Assembly (NCBI RefSeq): GCF_001279695.1
Contig: NZ_LGDD01000235.1
Span: 1-64,000, forward strand
Source of the DNA: Streptomyces sp. WM6378
GTDB lineage: Bacteria > Actinomycetota > Actinomycetes > Streptomycetales > Streptomycetaceae
Direction: 5' to 3'
Length of the DNA: 64,000 nt
Shown: piece after piece, positions 9,832 to 19,458 of the stretch
Layout: each line of letters opens with the position of its first letter
Position numbering within the stretch: the stretch's first letter is position 1
The notes under the pieces: generated by a model
Databases searched by the model: none
The model's input: the letters and a program-made list of their open reading frames with translations, nothing else
What the model was told of the DNA's origin: nothing
Translations under genes and position numbers: made by a program

Positions 9832-11283
9832 ATGGACTGGAATCTTCAGACGGCAGAAGAACTCGCGGCCGCTTTGCGTGCTGGTGAAGTGACCTCGGCG
9901 GAACTGACCGACGAGGCGATCGCCCGTATCGAGCGCGACGACAAGGTGATCAACGCGATCTGTGTGCCGGACTTCGACCGTGCACGGGCCGCCGCGCGCG
10001 GTGCCGACCAGGCGCGTGCCCGCGGTGAGGACCGGCCGCTGCTCGGCATTCCGGTGACGGTCAAGGAGTCCTACAACATCGCCGGGCTGCCCACGACTTG
10101 GGGCATGCCGCTACACCGGAACTACATGCCGCCCGAGGACGCGGTGCAGGTGTCGCGGCTCAAGGCCGCGGGCGCGGTGGTGCTCGGTAAGACCAATGTG
10201 CCCTTGGGGCTGCAAGACATACAGAGCTTCAACGAGATCTACGGCACCACCAACAACCCGTGGGATCAAGCTCGCACGGCGGGCGGATCGTCCGGCGGAT
10301 CGGCGGCGGCCCTGGCGTCCGGATTCGGCGCGCTGTCCATCGGCTCCGACATCGGCGGTTCGCTGCGCACCCCCGCGCATTTCTGTGGTGTGTACGCACA
10401 CAAGCCGACACTCGGGCTGGCGGCGAACCGCGGCATGGTCCCGCCGCCCGCGCCGGCATTGCCGGTCGACCCCGACCTCGCCGTCGTCGGTCCGATGGCG
10501 CGCACCGCCCGCGACCTCACGCTCCTGCTCGACGTCATGGCCGGCCCGGACCCGCTGACATTCGGCGTCGCGTACGACTTGACGCTGCCGCCCGCGCGCC
10601 ATGAGCGGCTCTGCGACTTCCGGGTCCTGGTCCTCGACCAGCATCCGTTCATCGCGACCGGGGCCGCTGTGCGTGCGGGCGTGAACCGGGTGGCCGACGC
10701 GCTGGTCGACGGCGGCGCCCGCGTCGAACGGCACAGTCCGCTGCTGCCCGACCTGACCGAGGCCGCGACGCTCTACACGCAATTGCTGATCTCCAGCTCC
10801 GTCGCGCGTTTTCCCATCGACTCGTACGAGCAGCTGCGGACCCGAGCTGCCGGACTGAGCCCGGACGACCAGAGCCTGGACGCTGCGCGGTTGCGCGCCA
10901 TGGTGTTCAGCCACCGCGACTGGATGGAGGCGAACAACCGTCGCGAACTCCACCGCCACGGCTGGCGGCAGTTCTTCGCCGAGTTCGACGCCGTGGTGTG
11001 CCCGATCACGCCCACTCCCGCGTTCCCACACGACCACAACCCCAATCCGCTGGAACGCCGGATCGACATCGACGGCGTCGAGTACCCGTACCTCGACCAG
11101 CTCGTCTGGGCGGGCCTGGCCACCATGCCCGGTCTGCCCGCCACCGCCATACCCGCGGGTCGGTCCCCCGAGGGCCTGCCGGTGGGAGTGCAGCTCATCG
11201 GCCCCATGTTCGAGGACCGCACCCCGCTGAGGCTGGCCGAACTGCTTGAGCAGAAGATCGGCGGCTTCCAGGCGCCGGAGTAG
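9832..11283 (+). CDS. Amidase signature family hydrolase
   Basis: A 483-residue amidase. The catalytic triad of the family is visible: Lys78 in PVTVKES, and the Ser-cisSer-Lys motif region AGGSSGGSAAALASG (about 148-162) with the oxyanion-loop GSDIGGSLRTPA. The family hydrolyses amide bonds of diverse small substrates; the substrate here is not predictable. The ATG at 9832 begins MDWNLQTAEELA, a normal family start. It stands alone; a short decayed reading frame and a strong terminator follow it. Confidence 0.88.
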   Translation: MDWNLQTAEELAAALRAGEVTSAELTDEAIARIERDDKVINAICVPDFDRARAAARGADQARARGEDRPLLGIPVTVKESYNIAGLPTTWGMPLHRNYMPPEDAVQVSRLKAAGAVVLGKTNVPLGLQDIQSFNEIYGTTNNPWDQARTAGGSSGGSAAALASGFGALSIGSDIGGSLRTPAHFCGVYAHKPTLGLAANRGMVPPPAPALPVDPDLAVVGPMARTARDLTLLLDVMAGPDPLTFGVAYDLTLPPARHERLCDFRVLVLDQHPFIATGAAVRAGVNRVADALVDGGARVERHSPLLPDLTEAATLYTQLLISSSVARFPIDSYEQLRTRAAGLSPDDQSLDAARLRAMVFSHRDWMEANNRRELHRHGWRQFFAEFDAVVCPITPTPAFPHDHNPNPLERRIDIDGVEYPYLDQLVWAGLATMPGLPATAIPAGRSPEGLPVGVQLIGPMFEDRTPLRLAELLEQKIGGFQAPE

Positions 11284-11357
11284 GGCGTACTGCCGGGCGT
11301 CCGTCGAGGACGAGGCGCGGACCACGACGAGATCCTGCGAATGGGTGTGCTGCGGTC

Positions 11358-11432
11358 CCGGCACTGAACATCACCGAGGACGCATTGGGGCACGGGCTCG
11401 ACGTGATCGAGGCGGTGCTGAGGGGACGGTAG
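11358..11432 (+). pseudogene. Class III aminotransferase C-terminal remnant
   Basis: A frame ending with TAG at 11430-11432 reads PALNITEDALGHGLDVIEAV before the stop. This resembles the extreme C-terminus of class III (ornithine/GABA-type) aminotransferases, where a PPL-x-I-x-E segment precedes the last helix. Upstream the frame breaks and no start exists. It is probably the end of a deleted gene just ahead of the terminator at 11457. The match is short and from memory. Confidence 0.35.
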
Positions 11433-11456
11433 CCCGGCTCGCGGACTCGCCCATGA

Positions 11457-11502
11457 CAGGCCGGAGCCCGCCAACCCCGAAAGGGTGGCGGGCTCCGGCC
11501 TG
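11457..11502 (+). terminator. Strong intrinsic-type hairpin
   Basis: A perfect 17-bp stem, CAGGCCGGAGCCCGCCA paired with TGGCGGGCTCCGGCCTG, encloses a 12-base loop. There is no long T-run, as usual in Streptomyces. It would end transcripts from the amidase and the decayed aminotransferase remnant. Confidence 0.8.
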
Positions 11503-11948
11503 CTCTGCACCGGGGTGCGTCGGTCGTCCCCGGGGCGGGATTCGTGCGGCTCTGTGGGACGTACACTCCACCCATGGGTTGCACATATGTGGTGAGGGAG
11601 TGCCTGAGAGGCGTCCCGCGCGTGCTGTGCACCACTGCGCCACGGATCTGCTGCCGTGCGCTGCACGGTTTCGGCTAGCCCGGGCCGGCCGTTCCTGACG
11701 GATCCGATTCCGGTCGTCCTTTCCGCCCGCGGAGTTCTGCCGCCGCGTCGGCGCCTTCTCGCTGTTCCGTTTTTCTCCGGTTGGTGCGCGTTCCTCAGTC
11801 GCCCGCACCACTGAGCTGTCTGTCCCGCACTTCCCTGTCGCCCAGCCCTTGCACGTTCCCGCACCATTCCCGCGGCCCCTCGGCGTGCCGTCGCCGCTGT
11901 CGGCGACGGTTGGACGTCCGACCGGGCCGCACCCTTGAGAGGCCCCCT
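11503..11948 (+). promoter_or_regulatory. Intergenic leader upstream of the murE paralogue
   Basis: About 450 bases without a convincing gene. Codon position bias is lost here in all frames. It presumably holds the murE promoter. The last bases carry GAGAGG, the ribosome site for the GTG at 11949. I found no clear -35/-10 pair or riboswitch-like fold by eye. Confidence 0.35.
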
Positions 11949-13532
11949 GTGAAGTTGAGCGAGTTGCTGGCCGGACACGACCACGAGGTTCTTCTGGGCG
12001 ATCCGCACACACAGATCACCGCGGGAACGTGCTTCGACGCACACCGCGTCTCGCCCGGCTCCCTGTTCATCGCGGTGCCGGGGCACCGTGAGGGTGGCCC
12101 CGAGGCCATCGGCCCTGCCCTGGCTCGCGGCGCCGTCGCGGTGCTCGTCGGCACCGCGACGCCCGACCTCCCGGCCTCGGTGCGGGCGACGGAAGCCGGC
12201 GTGTGTGTTGTACGGGTGCCCGACACCCGGACGGCGGCCGCATTCGTCACCTCTCGCTACTACGGTGAGCCCGGCCGGGACATGGACATGGTGGCCGTCA
12301 CCGGCACCAACGGGAAAACGTCGGTCTCGTACATGGTGGAGTCCGTGCTGCGGCTCGCCGAAGGCGCACGGGTCGGGGTGATCGGGACGGCCGGCAGCCG
12401 CATCGGCGACGCACTGATCCCCATGCCGAGATCGGTGCTGACCACACCGGAGTCGCCGGACTTCCAGTACCTACTGGGACAGATGCGCGACCGCGAGGTG
12501 AGCACCGTGGTCCTGGAAGCCACCTCGATGGGCCTGCTGAACCACCGGGTGGACCACGCCTTCATCGACGTCGGCATCTTCACCAACCTCACCCAGGACC
12601 ACCTGGACGACCACGGCACCATGGAGAACTACCGGGACGCGAAGCTGCGCCTGTTCCAGGGGCTGTGCCGGCGGGCGGTGGTCAACGCCGACGACCCGGT
12701 GGGAGCCGGAATCGGGGCGATGATGCCCGGCCAGGTCACCACGTACGCCCTGGACGCCGAGGCGGACTACCGGGCGAGCGAGCTGAGCATGGACGCTTTC
12801 GGTACGCGCTTCACCCTCCACCACGACGGGCACAAGTACCCGGCGGCGATCCCTGTCCCCGGGCGGTTCTCGGTGGCCAACGCGCTCGCCACCGTGGCGG
12901 CGTGCCACCTTCTGGGGCACGACCTGGAGGGGCTGGTCGCCGCCCTCGACCGAATGCCACCGGTCCCGGGACGTTTCGAACGCTTCCAGACCCCCCGCGG
13001 TACGTCCGTGATCGTGGACTACGCGCATTCCCCCGACTCGCTGGACAAGGTCCTCACCGCCATCCGGGAATTCGCCGCCAACGAGGTCATCACCGTCTTC
13101 GGCTGCGGCGGCGACCGGGACACCACCAAGCGCTCGCAGATGGGGGAGATCGCCGGTACCCACTCCGACCTGGTCGTCCTGACCTCCGACAACCCTCGCA
13201 ACGAAGGCCCCGAAGCGATCCTCGACCAGATCACGCCGGGCCTGGTGACGAGCGGCACCCGCTTCGAGCGGTACGCCGACCGCGGACAGGCCATCGCTTT
13301 CGCCCTGGCCACCGCCGGGCCGGACGACATCGTCCTGATCGCGGGGAAGGGGAGCGAGCCACACCAGATCGTCGGCGAACAGCTGCTTCCGTTCAGCGAC
13401 ATGGCGACGGTACGCGAACTCGCCTCCGCGCAGGAGCAGTCGCACGCCACACGGCCTGTGCAGGTGGGAGGGAGGCAGCCCGTCATCCGAAGCGGTGCCG
13501 GAGCCATGCAGCACAGGACACCCGAGCGGTAG
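11949..13532 (+). CDS. murE: MurE-like UDP-MurNAc-tripeptide synthetase paralogue
   Basis: A 527-residue Mur ligase. It has the ATP loop GTNGKTS (about 119-125), the TTPESP substrate segment, the Mur-specific FTNLTQDHLDDHG, DYAHSPDSL and, at about residues 414-417, the motif DNPR. In MurE, DNPR marks specificity for diaminopimelate rather than lysine. The GTG at 11949 follows GAGAGG. The canonical murE lies in the dcw division cluster, which is not here, so this appears to be a second, stand-alone copy. The C-terminus has an extra tail of about 35 residues. A housekeeping, antibiotic-resistance or secondary-metabolite role cannot be told apart. Confidence 0.85.
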   Translation: MKLSELLAGHDHEVLLGDPHTQITAGTCFDAHRVSPGSLFIAVPGHREGGPEAIGPALARGAVAVLVGTATPDLPASVRATEAGVCVVRVPDTRTAAAFVTSRYYGEPGRDMDMVAVTGTNGKTSVSYMVESVLRLAEGARVGVIGTAGSRIGDALIPMPRSVLTTPESPDFQYLLGQMRDREVSTVVLEATSMGLLNHRVDHAFIDVGIFTNLTQDHLDDHGTMENYRDAKLRLFQGLCRRAVVNADDPVGAGIGAMMPGQVTTYALDAEADYRASELSMDAFGTRFTLHHDGHKYPAAIPVPGRFSVANALATVAACHLLGHDLEGLVAALDRMPPVPGRFERFQTPRGTSVIVDYAHSPDSLDKVLTAIREFAANEVITVFGCGGDRDTTKRSQMGEIAGTHSDLVVLTSDNPRNEGPEAILDQITPGLVTSGTRFERYADRGQAIAFALATAGPDDIVLIAGKGSEPHQIVGEQLLPFSDMATVRELASAQEQSHATRPVQVGGRQPVIRSGAGAMQHRTPER

Positions 13533-13777
13533 GTCAGGCTCCGGCCGGCGGGAGTTGGGCCACCAGGTGTGAGCCCGGGCCACCTCAAGTTGCGTACGGA
13601 GCACGGTGATAGGGCTGCGGAGACCGAAGTAGCAGCCCGCTCGCCCCACTCCGTGGTCAATTGCCGCTCTGGCGAGGCCTGTTCACGCGTTGTTCGCTGT
13701 CCGTCCCTTCCGTGCTGGCTCGGCTGTCGGTCTTCGCTGTCACTGTCCGGACGATTTCCGGGATTCAGGAGGCCGCA

Positions 13778-15391
13778 GTGACGCACCCTTCGCGCAGGAC
13801 CGTTCTTCGGGGTACGGCAGCCGCCGGTGCCCTCGCCGCGGTGCCGGGCTCGGCTTTGTTGTGGAGCCGGCCCGCCGTCGCGGGCACGCGCGGCCCTGAG
13901 CAGGTGCACCTGCAGTACGGCAACGAGCCGTCGCGTGAGATGACGGTCTCCTGGGCGAGCGCCGCTTCGGTGCGCCGGCTCCGGCTCCGGCTGGGTACAC
14001 CCCGCGGCGGCTTGGGTCACACGGTCCCGGCCGAGACGCGTACCTACGTCGACGGGCTGAACAAGGTCGAGACCTACACCCACCACGCGAAGCTGCACGG
14101 CCTGCGCCCCGACACCACGTACGTGTACGAAATCGTCCACGACGGCGCCTCGCCGGTCCACGGGACCTTCCGTACCGCGCCCGGCCGTGAGCGTGCGGCG
14201 TTCCGGTTCACCAGCTTCGGCGACCTCGGCACCGGGTCCGCCTCCTGGAGCAAGTCGGCGATCCACGGCGCCGCCGCGGTGCGCCAGGTCGAGCGGTTCA
14301 ACCCGCTGTTCCACCTCCTCAACGGTGACCTGGCGTACGCCAACAACAACCAGGACCGCCAGCCGCAGTGCTGGGACGCGTTCATGAACAACATGTCGGT
14401 CTCGGCACGCAACCGGCCCTGGATGCCGGCACCGGGCAACCATGAAGTCGAGGCAGGAGGGGGCGAGTTGGGCTATGCCTCATACCACGCCCGTTTCGAC
14501 CTGCCGGACAACCAGACCCGCGACTTCTGCGGCAACTGGTACGGCTTCCAGGTCGGCTCGGTCCTGTTCCTCTCCGTCGACGGCAACGACCTCGCGATCG
14601 AGGACGACGCCAGCATCGATCCGGCCACCGGGCGTTCCGTCTACATCAGCGGCTACAGCGAGGGCGCCCAACTGCGCTGGCTTGAGCGGACGTTGAAGCG
14701 GGCGCGTGCGGGCCGGGAGGTGGACTGGATCGTCGTGTCGATGCACCAGTTCGCCATGTCGTCCTCGGCCGCAAGCCACGGCGGCGACATCGGCATCCGA
14801 GAACAGCTGCTGCCCCTGTTCGACCGGTACGCGGTCGACCTGGTCCTGTGCGGCCACGACCACGACTACGAGCGCACCCACCCGGTGCGCGGCACCGACC
14901 CCGGCAGCCTGCTGCGGCCCAGCGTCGTCGACGACGGACTCAAGGAGATCGACACCTCCAAGGGCACGGTCCACCTGATTCTGGGCGGTGGCGGAACGGC
15001 CTCGCACGACGACACCTATCTCGGCGACTCCGACGGCAGCGGCATCCCGGACGCCTTCGTGCGCACCAAGCGTCTGCCGTTCAAGGCCGACCCCGACGCG
15101 AAGGAGAAGGCCACCTGGTCGGCGGTCCGCGACCCCGACACCGCCCACCCCTACGGCATGGCGGTCTTCGACGTCGACCCCGGCCGTCTCCCCGGCGGGC
15201 GCACCAGCATCACCGTCAGCTATTACCACTCCCAGGAAGCGACCACGACCAACCCGTTCCCGACGCCGGTGCTCTTCGACCGCTTCACCGTCCACCGCAA
15301 CCGCCGCGACGGCTGGACCACCCCCGACCCCGACCACCGGCCGACCGCCAACGATCTTTCGGGCACGCTCAAGGCTTCGACCGCGCGGTGA
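13778..15391 (+). CDS. Tat-exported purple acid phosphatase-like metallophosphoesterase
   Basis: A 537-residue secreted protein. A twin-arginine signal (SRRTVLRGTAAAGALAA) begins at residue 5, so it is exported folded. An N-terminal fibronectin-like domain precedes the phosphoesterase with the metal motifs FGDLG, NGDLAY, APGNHE, VSMHQF and GHDHDYER, all intact. It probably hydrolyses phosphomonoesters outside the cell. The GTG at 13778 is fixed by AGGAGG five bases upstream. A longer frame from 13661 lacks a binding site. Phosphate control is likely for this family, but no clear PHO box was seen. Confidence 0.88.
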   Translation: MTHPSRRTVLRGTAAAGALAAVPGSALLWSRPAVAGTRGPEQVHLQYGNEPSREMTVSWASAASVRRLRLRLGTPRGGLGHTVPAETRTYVDGLNKVETYTHHAKLHGLRPDTTYVYEIVHDGASPVHGTFRTAPGRERAAFRFTSFGDLGTGSASWSKSAIHGAAAVRQVERFNPLFHLLNGDLAYANNNQDRQPQCWDAFMNNMSVSARNRPWMPAPGNHEVEAGGGELGYASYHARFDLPDNQTRDFCGNWYGFQVGSVLFLSVDGNDLAIEDDASIDPATGRSVYISGYSEGAQLRWLERTLKRARAGREVDWIVVSMHQFAMSSSAASHGGDIGIREQLLPLFDRYAVDLVLCGHDHDYERTHPVRGTDPGSLLRPSVVDDGLKEIDTSKGTVHLILGGGGTASHDDTYLGDSDGSGIPDAFVRTKRLPFKADPDAKEKATWSAVRDPDTAHPYGMAVFDVDPGRLPGGRTSITVSYYHSQEATTTNPFPTPVLFDRFTVHRNRRDGWTTPDPDHRPTANDLSGTLKASTAR

Positions 15392-15549
15392 CCGCCCAGC
15401 CCGGTGAGCGCGCCACAGCTGACATCGCACCAGCGAGTTGTTCTTGGCGGTGATCCTCGTCTTCGCAGGAGCACACATCTCCCATTTACCCGGACGTCGG
15501 CGGGGCGTCCGGCCCGTTCGGAGCCCAGGGCGGCCGTAGCGTTGCCGGC

Positions 15550-16203
15550 ATGTGTTGGAGTGCGACGGCCGATCTCGTTGCGGGCACGGCCATCACGGCG
15601 GTGGGCGCCGCCTCGGTGACCCTGGCGGCTCGGCACCCCCGTGACGTGCCGTTGGCCGCGCTCCCCGTTCTTCTGGGGCTCCACCAGATCATCGAGGCCG
15701 CGGTCTGGCGCAACGGCGGTGGCGCTGGGCCCGCCACTGTCGCCTGGGCGGTCATCGCGCTCCCGCTGTTGCCGCTCTGGGTACCCGCGGCCGTGTTGTG
15801 TGCCGCGCTCCCGAACACCCGCCGGCGCCTGCTCTTCCCGTTGGCAGCGGGAGTCATGACCTCGGCGGCGCTCGTCCATGCGCTGGCGACCCGTACCGTG
15901 CGGGCCGAGATCCGCGGGCACACCGTCGGGTACTCCGTGGGGCTGCCCCAGGCGGGGCTCATCCTCACCGGCTACCTCCTCGCCACCGTCGGCTCCCTGG
16001 TCTTGTCCGGCGACGGCGGTCTCGTCCTCCTCGGTGCGCTGGTCGGTGTCGGCGTGGTGGTGTCCTTCGTGCTGTGGCGGGAGGAGTTCGTCTCGACGTG
16101 GTGTGCGTTCGCCGCCGTGTGCTCGGTGGTCCTCCTGCTCTGGGCGATGCGGCGTCGGTGGCCGGGCCCTCCGCCCGCGTGCGCGAGGTCAGGCCGAGCA
16201 TGA
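15550..16203 (+). CDS. DUF6629-type integral membrane protein
   Basis: A 217-residue protein with about seven hydrophobic segments beginning MCWSATADL. I recognise this opening and layout as the DUF6629 family. It is abundant in actinomycetes and has no known function. HQIIEAAVW in the second helix and WREEF between the last helices are its only conserved polar spots. No operon partner: the next gene is convergent and ends at 16246. Confidence 0.7.
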   Translation: MCWSATADLVAGTAITAVGAASVTLAARHPRDVPLAALPVLLGLHQIIEAAVWRNGGGAGPATVAWAVIALPLLPLWVPAAVLCAALPNTRRRLLFPLAAGVMTSAALVHALATRTVRAEIRGHTVGYSVGLPQAGLILTGYLLATVGSLVLSGDGGLVLLGALVGVGVVVSFVLWREEFVSTWCAFAAVCSVVLLLWAMRRRWPGPPPACARSGRA

Positions 16204-16245
16204 TCGAAGACGCCTCCGCCACCGGCCCGCGCGGGGACGGCCGGG

Positions 16246-17217
16246 TCAGATCGCCCCGGGGCGCCGCTGCAAGAGCTTCGGTGTCGGCAGGGAGTCGCGG
16301 CCGATGACGTTGTTCACCAGGAAGCGGCGGGCCGGGCCGACCGGGCGGGGGACCGGGCGGAAGGTCAGCCGGTGCAGATAGAACCAGCCCTCCTGGAAGA
16401 CGCGGACGGCGGTCGTCATGCACGTCCTGAAGTCGTCCGTCCGCCGTCGTCCGACCAACTCCACCGCACGGTCGTAGTCCGACTCCAGGTTGGCCAGCCA
16501 GCATTGCAGCGTACGACCGTAGTGGTCGAAGTCGTTGCGCACCGCGACCAGGTCGAACAGGCCGTCGCTCGCGGCCTGCAACTCGCCCAGGTAGGAGGGG
16601 TTGCACTCGGGGTAGACCTGGCTCGCCAGGTACAGGCCGCGCAGCAGGTCCAGGTCCATCGGGAAGCGGTGCCCCCAGGTGATCGTCTGCACGACGAGCC
16701 TGCCCTCCGGGGCGAGCCACTCGCGGGCGCGCGTGAAGAACTCCCGGTAGCCGCGGACCTTGGCCCGGCCGGACATCCCGGGCCGGGCGAAGTGCTCCAT
16801 CGCTTCGACGCAGAGGATCGCGTCGTAGGGGTGCGCGGGGCGGTGGTCCGCCCAGTTCTCGCAGCGTACGTCGACGCGGGGGATCGCCAGGTTCCGCGTC
16901 CAGGCGACCGCGGCCTTGCTCAGGGTGATCCCCATGACGGATTCGACGTCGTAGTCCGCGACCATCCGCTGCATCTCCCCGCCGTAGCCGCAGCCCACGT
17001 CGAGCACCCGGCTGCCCTGCCGCACACCCGCCTGGCCCAGGAGGTAGTCGGTCTTGCGGAGTTGGGCCTTCTCCAGGGTGTCGTCCTCGCCGTCCCACAG
17101 CGCGCTCGCGTACGCCAGGCTCGGGCCGAGCCAGATGCGGAAGAAGTCGTCGGAGACGTCGTAGTGCTTGGCCGCGGCCGCCCGGGAGACGCCGCGATAG
17201 CCGTTCGTACGGGACAT
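16246..17217 (-). CDS. CFAS-family SAM-dependent methyltransferase
   Basis: A 323-residue class I methyltransferase of the cyclopropane-fatty-acyl synthase/mycolate methyltransferase group. YDVSDDFFRIWLG and the SAM-binding VLDVGCGYGG (about residue 70) are typical, as is VEAMEHF. The group methylates or cyclopropanates unsaturated lipids or small substrates. It is the last gene of the minus-strand operon that begins with the precursor-like gene near 28.1 kb, 54 bases after the MMPL gene. An acyl chain or the peptide product is a plausible substrate, by inference from context. Confidence 0.8.
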   Translation of the reverse strand: MSRTNGYRGVSRAAAAKHYDVSDDFFRIWLGPSLAYASALWDGEDDTLEKAQLRKTDYLLGQAGVRQGSRVLDVGCGYGGEMQRMVADYDVESVMGITLSKAAVAWTRNLAIPRVDVRCENWADHRPAHPYDAILCVEAMEHFARPGMSGRAKVRGYREFFTRAREWLAPEGRLVVQTITWGHRFPMDLDLLRGLYLASQVYPECNPSYLGELQAASDGLFDLVAVRNDFDHYGRTLQCWLANLESDYDRAVELVGRRRTDDFRTCMTTAVRVFQEGWFYLHRLTFRPVPRPVGPARRFLVNNVIGRDSLPTPKLLQRRPGAI

Positions 17218-17271
17218 GGTCCACCTCTCGACAGGGAGATCGGTCGGAGCGCCGGGGAAGCCCGGCGAAGG

Positions 17272-19428
17272 TCATTCCTTCCACACGGCCGGAAGCCGCC
17301 GCCCCAGCCAGGGGGGCAGCCACCAGTTGGCGCCGCCCGCCACGGCCATCACCGCGGGGACGAGCAACAGCCGTACGACGGTGGCGTCCAGCAGGATCGC
17401 GAAGGCCAGGCCGAAGCCGAACTGCTTGAGTTCGAGGACCCGGGCGAAGAGCAGGCTGCCGAAGACGATCACCATGATGGCGGCGGCCGTGGTGATCTGC
17501 ACGGCCGTGCGCGCCAGGCCCGCGGGGACGGCCTCCCGGTCGCTGCCGGTGCGCAGCCGCTCCTCCATGATCCGGCTGACGAGAAAGATCTCGTAGTCCA
17601 TGGAAAGACCGAACAGGACCGCGAACAGGGCGACCGGGAGGTACGCCTGGAGCGTGCCCGAACTGGTGAAGCCGAGGACGTGCTCGCCCCACCCGAACTG
17701 GAAGATCACGGTGGTCGAGCCGAGGGCGGCGGCCGTCGCCACCAGGTTGAGCAGGACCGCCTTGAGCGGTACGAGCACGCTGCGGAAGACCACCAGCAGA
17801 TAGCAGAACGACAGCACCAGGATGACGAGTACGACCAGCGGCAGCTTGCCGGAGGTCTCGTCGGCCAGGTCGACGTACTGCGCGCTGAGCCCGCCCACCC
17901 GTACCTCGGTGCCGGAATCGGTGAACGCGGTTCGCACCGGACCCGACCGCAGGTCGCGGACGAAGGTGCTGGCCTCGGGGGAGTCGACGCGCTTCGTCGT
18001 CACGATCTGCACGCTCGCGCAGTCTCCCGAGCGCTCGACGGGCAACAGCTGGGCGATCCGCGGGTCGTTCCCGACGTCGGCGACCAGCCGTCCCACCCCC
18101 GGCTCGGCGGCCGGCCCGCAGGCGACGACCTGCACCGGGCCGACCGCGCCCGGGCCGAAGGACGAGGCGACGATCCGCTGGCCCTTGCCCGACGGGGTGC
18201 CGGTCAGGGACGCGAGACCCCAGTCGACGCCCAGCTTGATCGAGGCCAGCGGCGTCGCCAGCAACACCAGCAGGCACAGCGCAGGAACGCCGAGGCGATA
18301 GGGGTGGCGCAGCACGGTGGAGGCCCAACTCGCCCAGCGGCCACGGTCGTTGGCCATGCGCAGGCGGCGCGGCAGCCTGCCCTTGTTCACCCGCGGACCC
18401 AGCACCGCGAGCAGCGCCGGGAGCGCGGTGAGCGAGGTGAACAGGCAGCACAGGACCATCAGGCCGGACGCGACCGCGATCTCCATGAAGATGTGGCCCC
18501 GGATGAGGACCATCGATCCGAGCGCCACCCCGACGATCAGACCCGCGGTCAGCACGGTCCGGCCCGAGGTGCGCAGCGCGATCGACACCGAGGTGTTGAC
18601 GGCCGCCCTGTCGTCCCCGAGCCGGGCCAGTTCTTCGCGGAACCGGCTGGTCACGAACAGTGCGTAGTCGATGCCGATCCCGATGCCGATGACCGTCGCG
18701 ACCACCGTCACGAACCGGTCCAGGCTCAGCGGCTCCGCGAGGAGTCCGAGCAGCGCCGTGCACACAAGGACCGCGCCCACCGCCATCATCACCGGCACAA
18801 GGGCTGCGACCAGCACGCCGAACGCGAGCAGCAGGGCGAGCAGCGCGATCGGCAGTCCGATGGCCTCGGCGACGGACTGGTCGCGCAGTTCGACGGCCGA
18901 CAGGTCGTCGGTGAGCGCCGAGGGCCCGGTGAGGTAGGCCTCCACCGGCTGGCCCACGGCCGCCTCCCGGATGCGGCGTTGCAGATCCGCGGCCTGGTCG
19001 GAGCGCTTAGAGAGGCTGCCCGTCATCGGGAAGGTCGCCACCGCCGCATGCCCGTCCGCCGAGATCTGCCCCGGCGTGCCGTACGGCCCGGTCGGCCGCA
19101 CGGTGTCGGCGGGCAGCGAGGTCAGGACGTGTTCGACCGAGCGCCGGTACGCCGGATCGTCGGCCGTCAGGCGCGCGGAGCGGAACACGACCACGCCGTG
19201 CTCCGCCCCCGCGTCCGGGAAGTGCCGCTCCATGAGCCGCTGTGCCTGACCGGACTGCGAACTCTGCACCGTGTAGTCGGGAGCGGCCAGCCGTGACTCC
19301 ACGCTCGGGTAGAACAGCGCCGACGCGATCAGCAGACCGAGCCAGGCGGCGAGTACCACGACGCGGTACCGGGCCATGAGCCCGCCCCAGCGATACAGCG
19401 GGGAGGGGCCACGGGGTGGGTCGGACAA
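17272..19428 (-). CDS. MMPL family lipid/lipopeptide exporter
   Basis: A 718-residue RND-superfamily transporter with two repeats, each of one helix, a large extracytoplasmic loop and a block of five helices. The helix motifs GIGIDYALFVTSRF (first repeat) and FGLSMDYEIFLVSRI (second repeat) carry the Asp-Tyr pairs used for proton coupling in MmpL proteins. Actinobacterial MmpL proteins export lipids and lipopeptides. It is placed 30 bases after the FAAL gene, suggesting export of the acylated product of this operon. The ATG at 19428 gives MSDPPRGPSPLYRWGG. Confidence 0.88.
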   Translation of the reverse strand: MSDPPRGPSPLYRWGGLMARYRVVVLAAWLGLLIASALFYPSVESRLAAPDYTVQSSQSGQAQRLMERHFPDAGAEHGVVVFRSARLTADDPAYRRSVEHVLTSLPADTVRPTGPYGTPGQISADGHAAVATFPMTGSLSKRSDQAADLQRRIREAAVGQPVEAYLTGPSALTDDLSAVELRDQSVAEAIGLPIALLALLLAFGVLVAALVPVMMAVGAVLVCTALLGLLAEPLSLDRFVTVVATVIGIGIGIDYALFVTSRFREELARLGDDRAAVNTSVSIALRTSGRTVLTAGLIVGVALGSMVLIRGHIFMEIAVASGLMVLCCLFTSLTALPALLAVLGPRVNKGRLPRRLRMANDRGRWASWASTVLRHPYRLGVPALCLLVLLATPLASIKLGVDWGLASLTGTPSGKGQRIVASSFGPGAVGPVQVVACGPAAEPGVGRLVADVGNDPRIAQLLPVERSGDCASVQIVTTKRVDSPEASTFVRDLRSGPVRTAFTDSGTEVRVGGLSAQYVDLADETSGKLPLVVLVILVLSFCYLLVVFRSVLVPLKAVLLNLVATAAALGSTTVIFQFGWGEHVLGFTSSGTLQAYLPVALFAVLFGLSMDYEIFLVSRIMEERLRTGSDREAVPAGLARTAVQITTAAAIMVIVFGSLLFARVLELKQFGFGLAFAILLDATVVRLLLVPAVMAVAGGANWWLPPWLGRRLPAVWKE

Positions 19429-19458
19429 GGGAACGTCCTCATCTCGTGTACGGGTACG

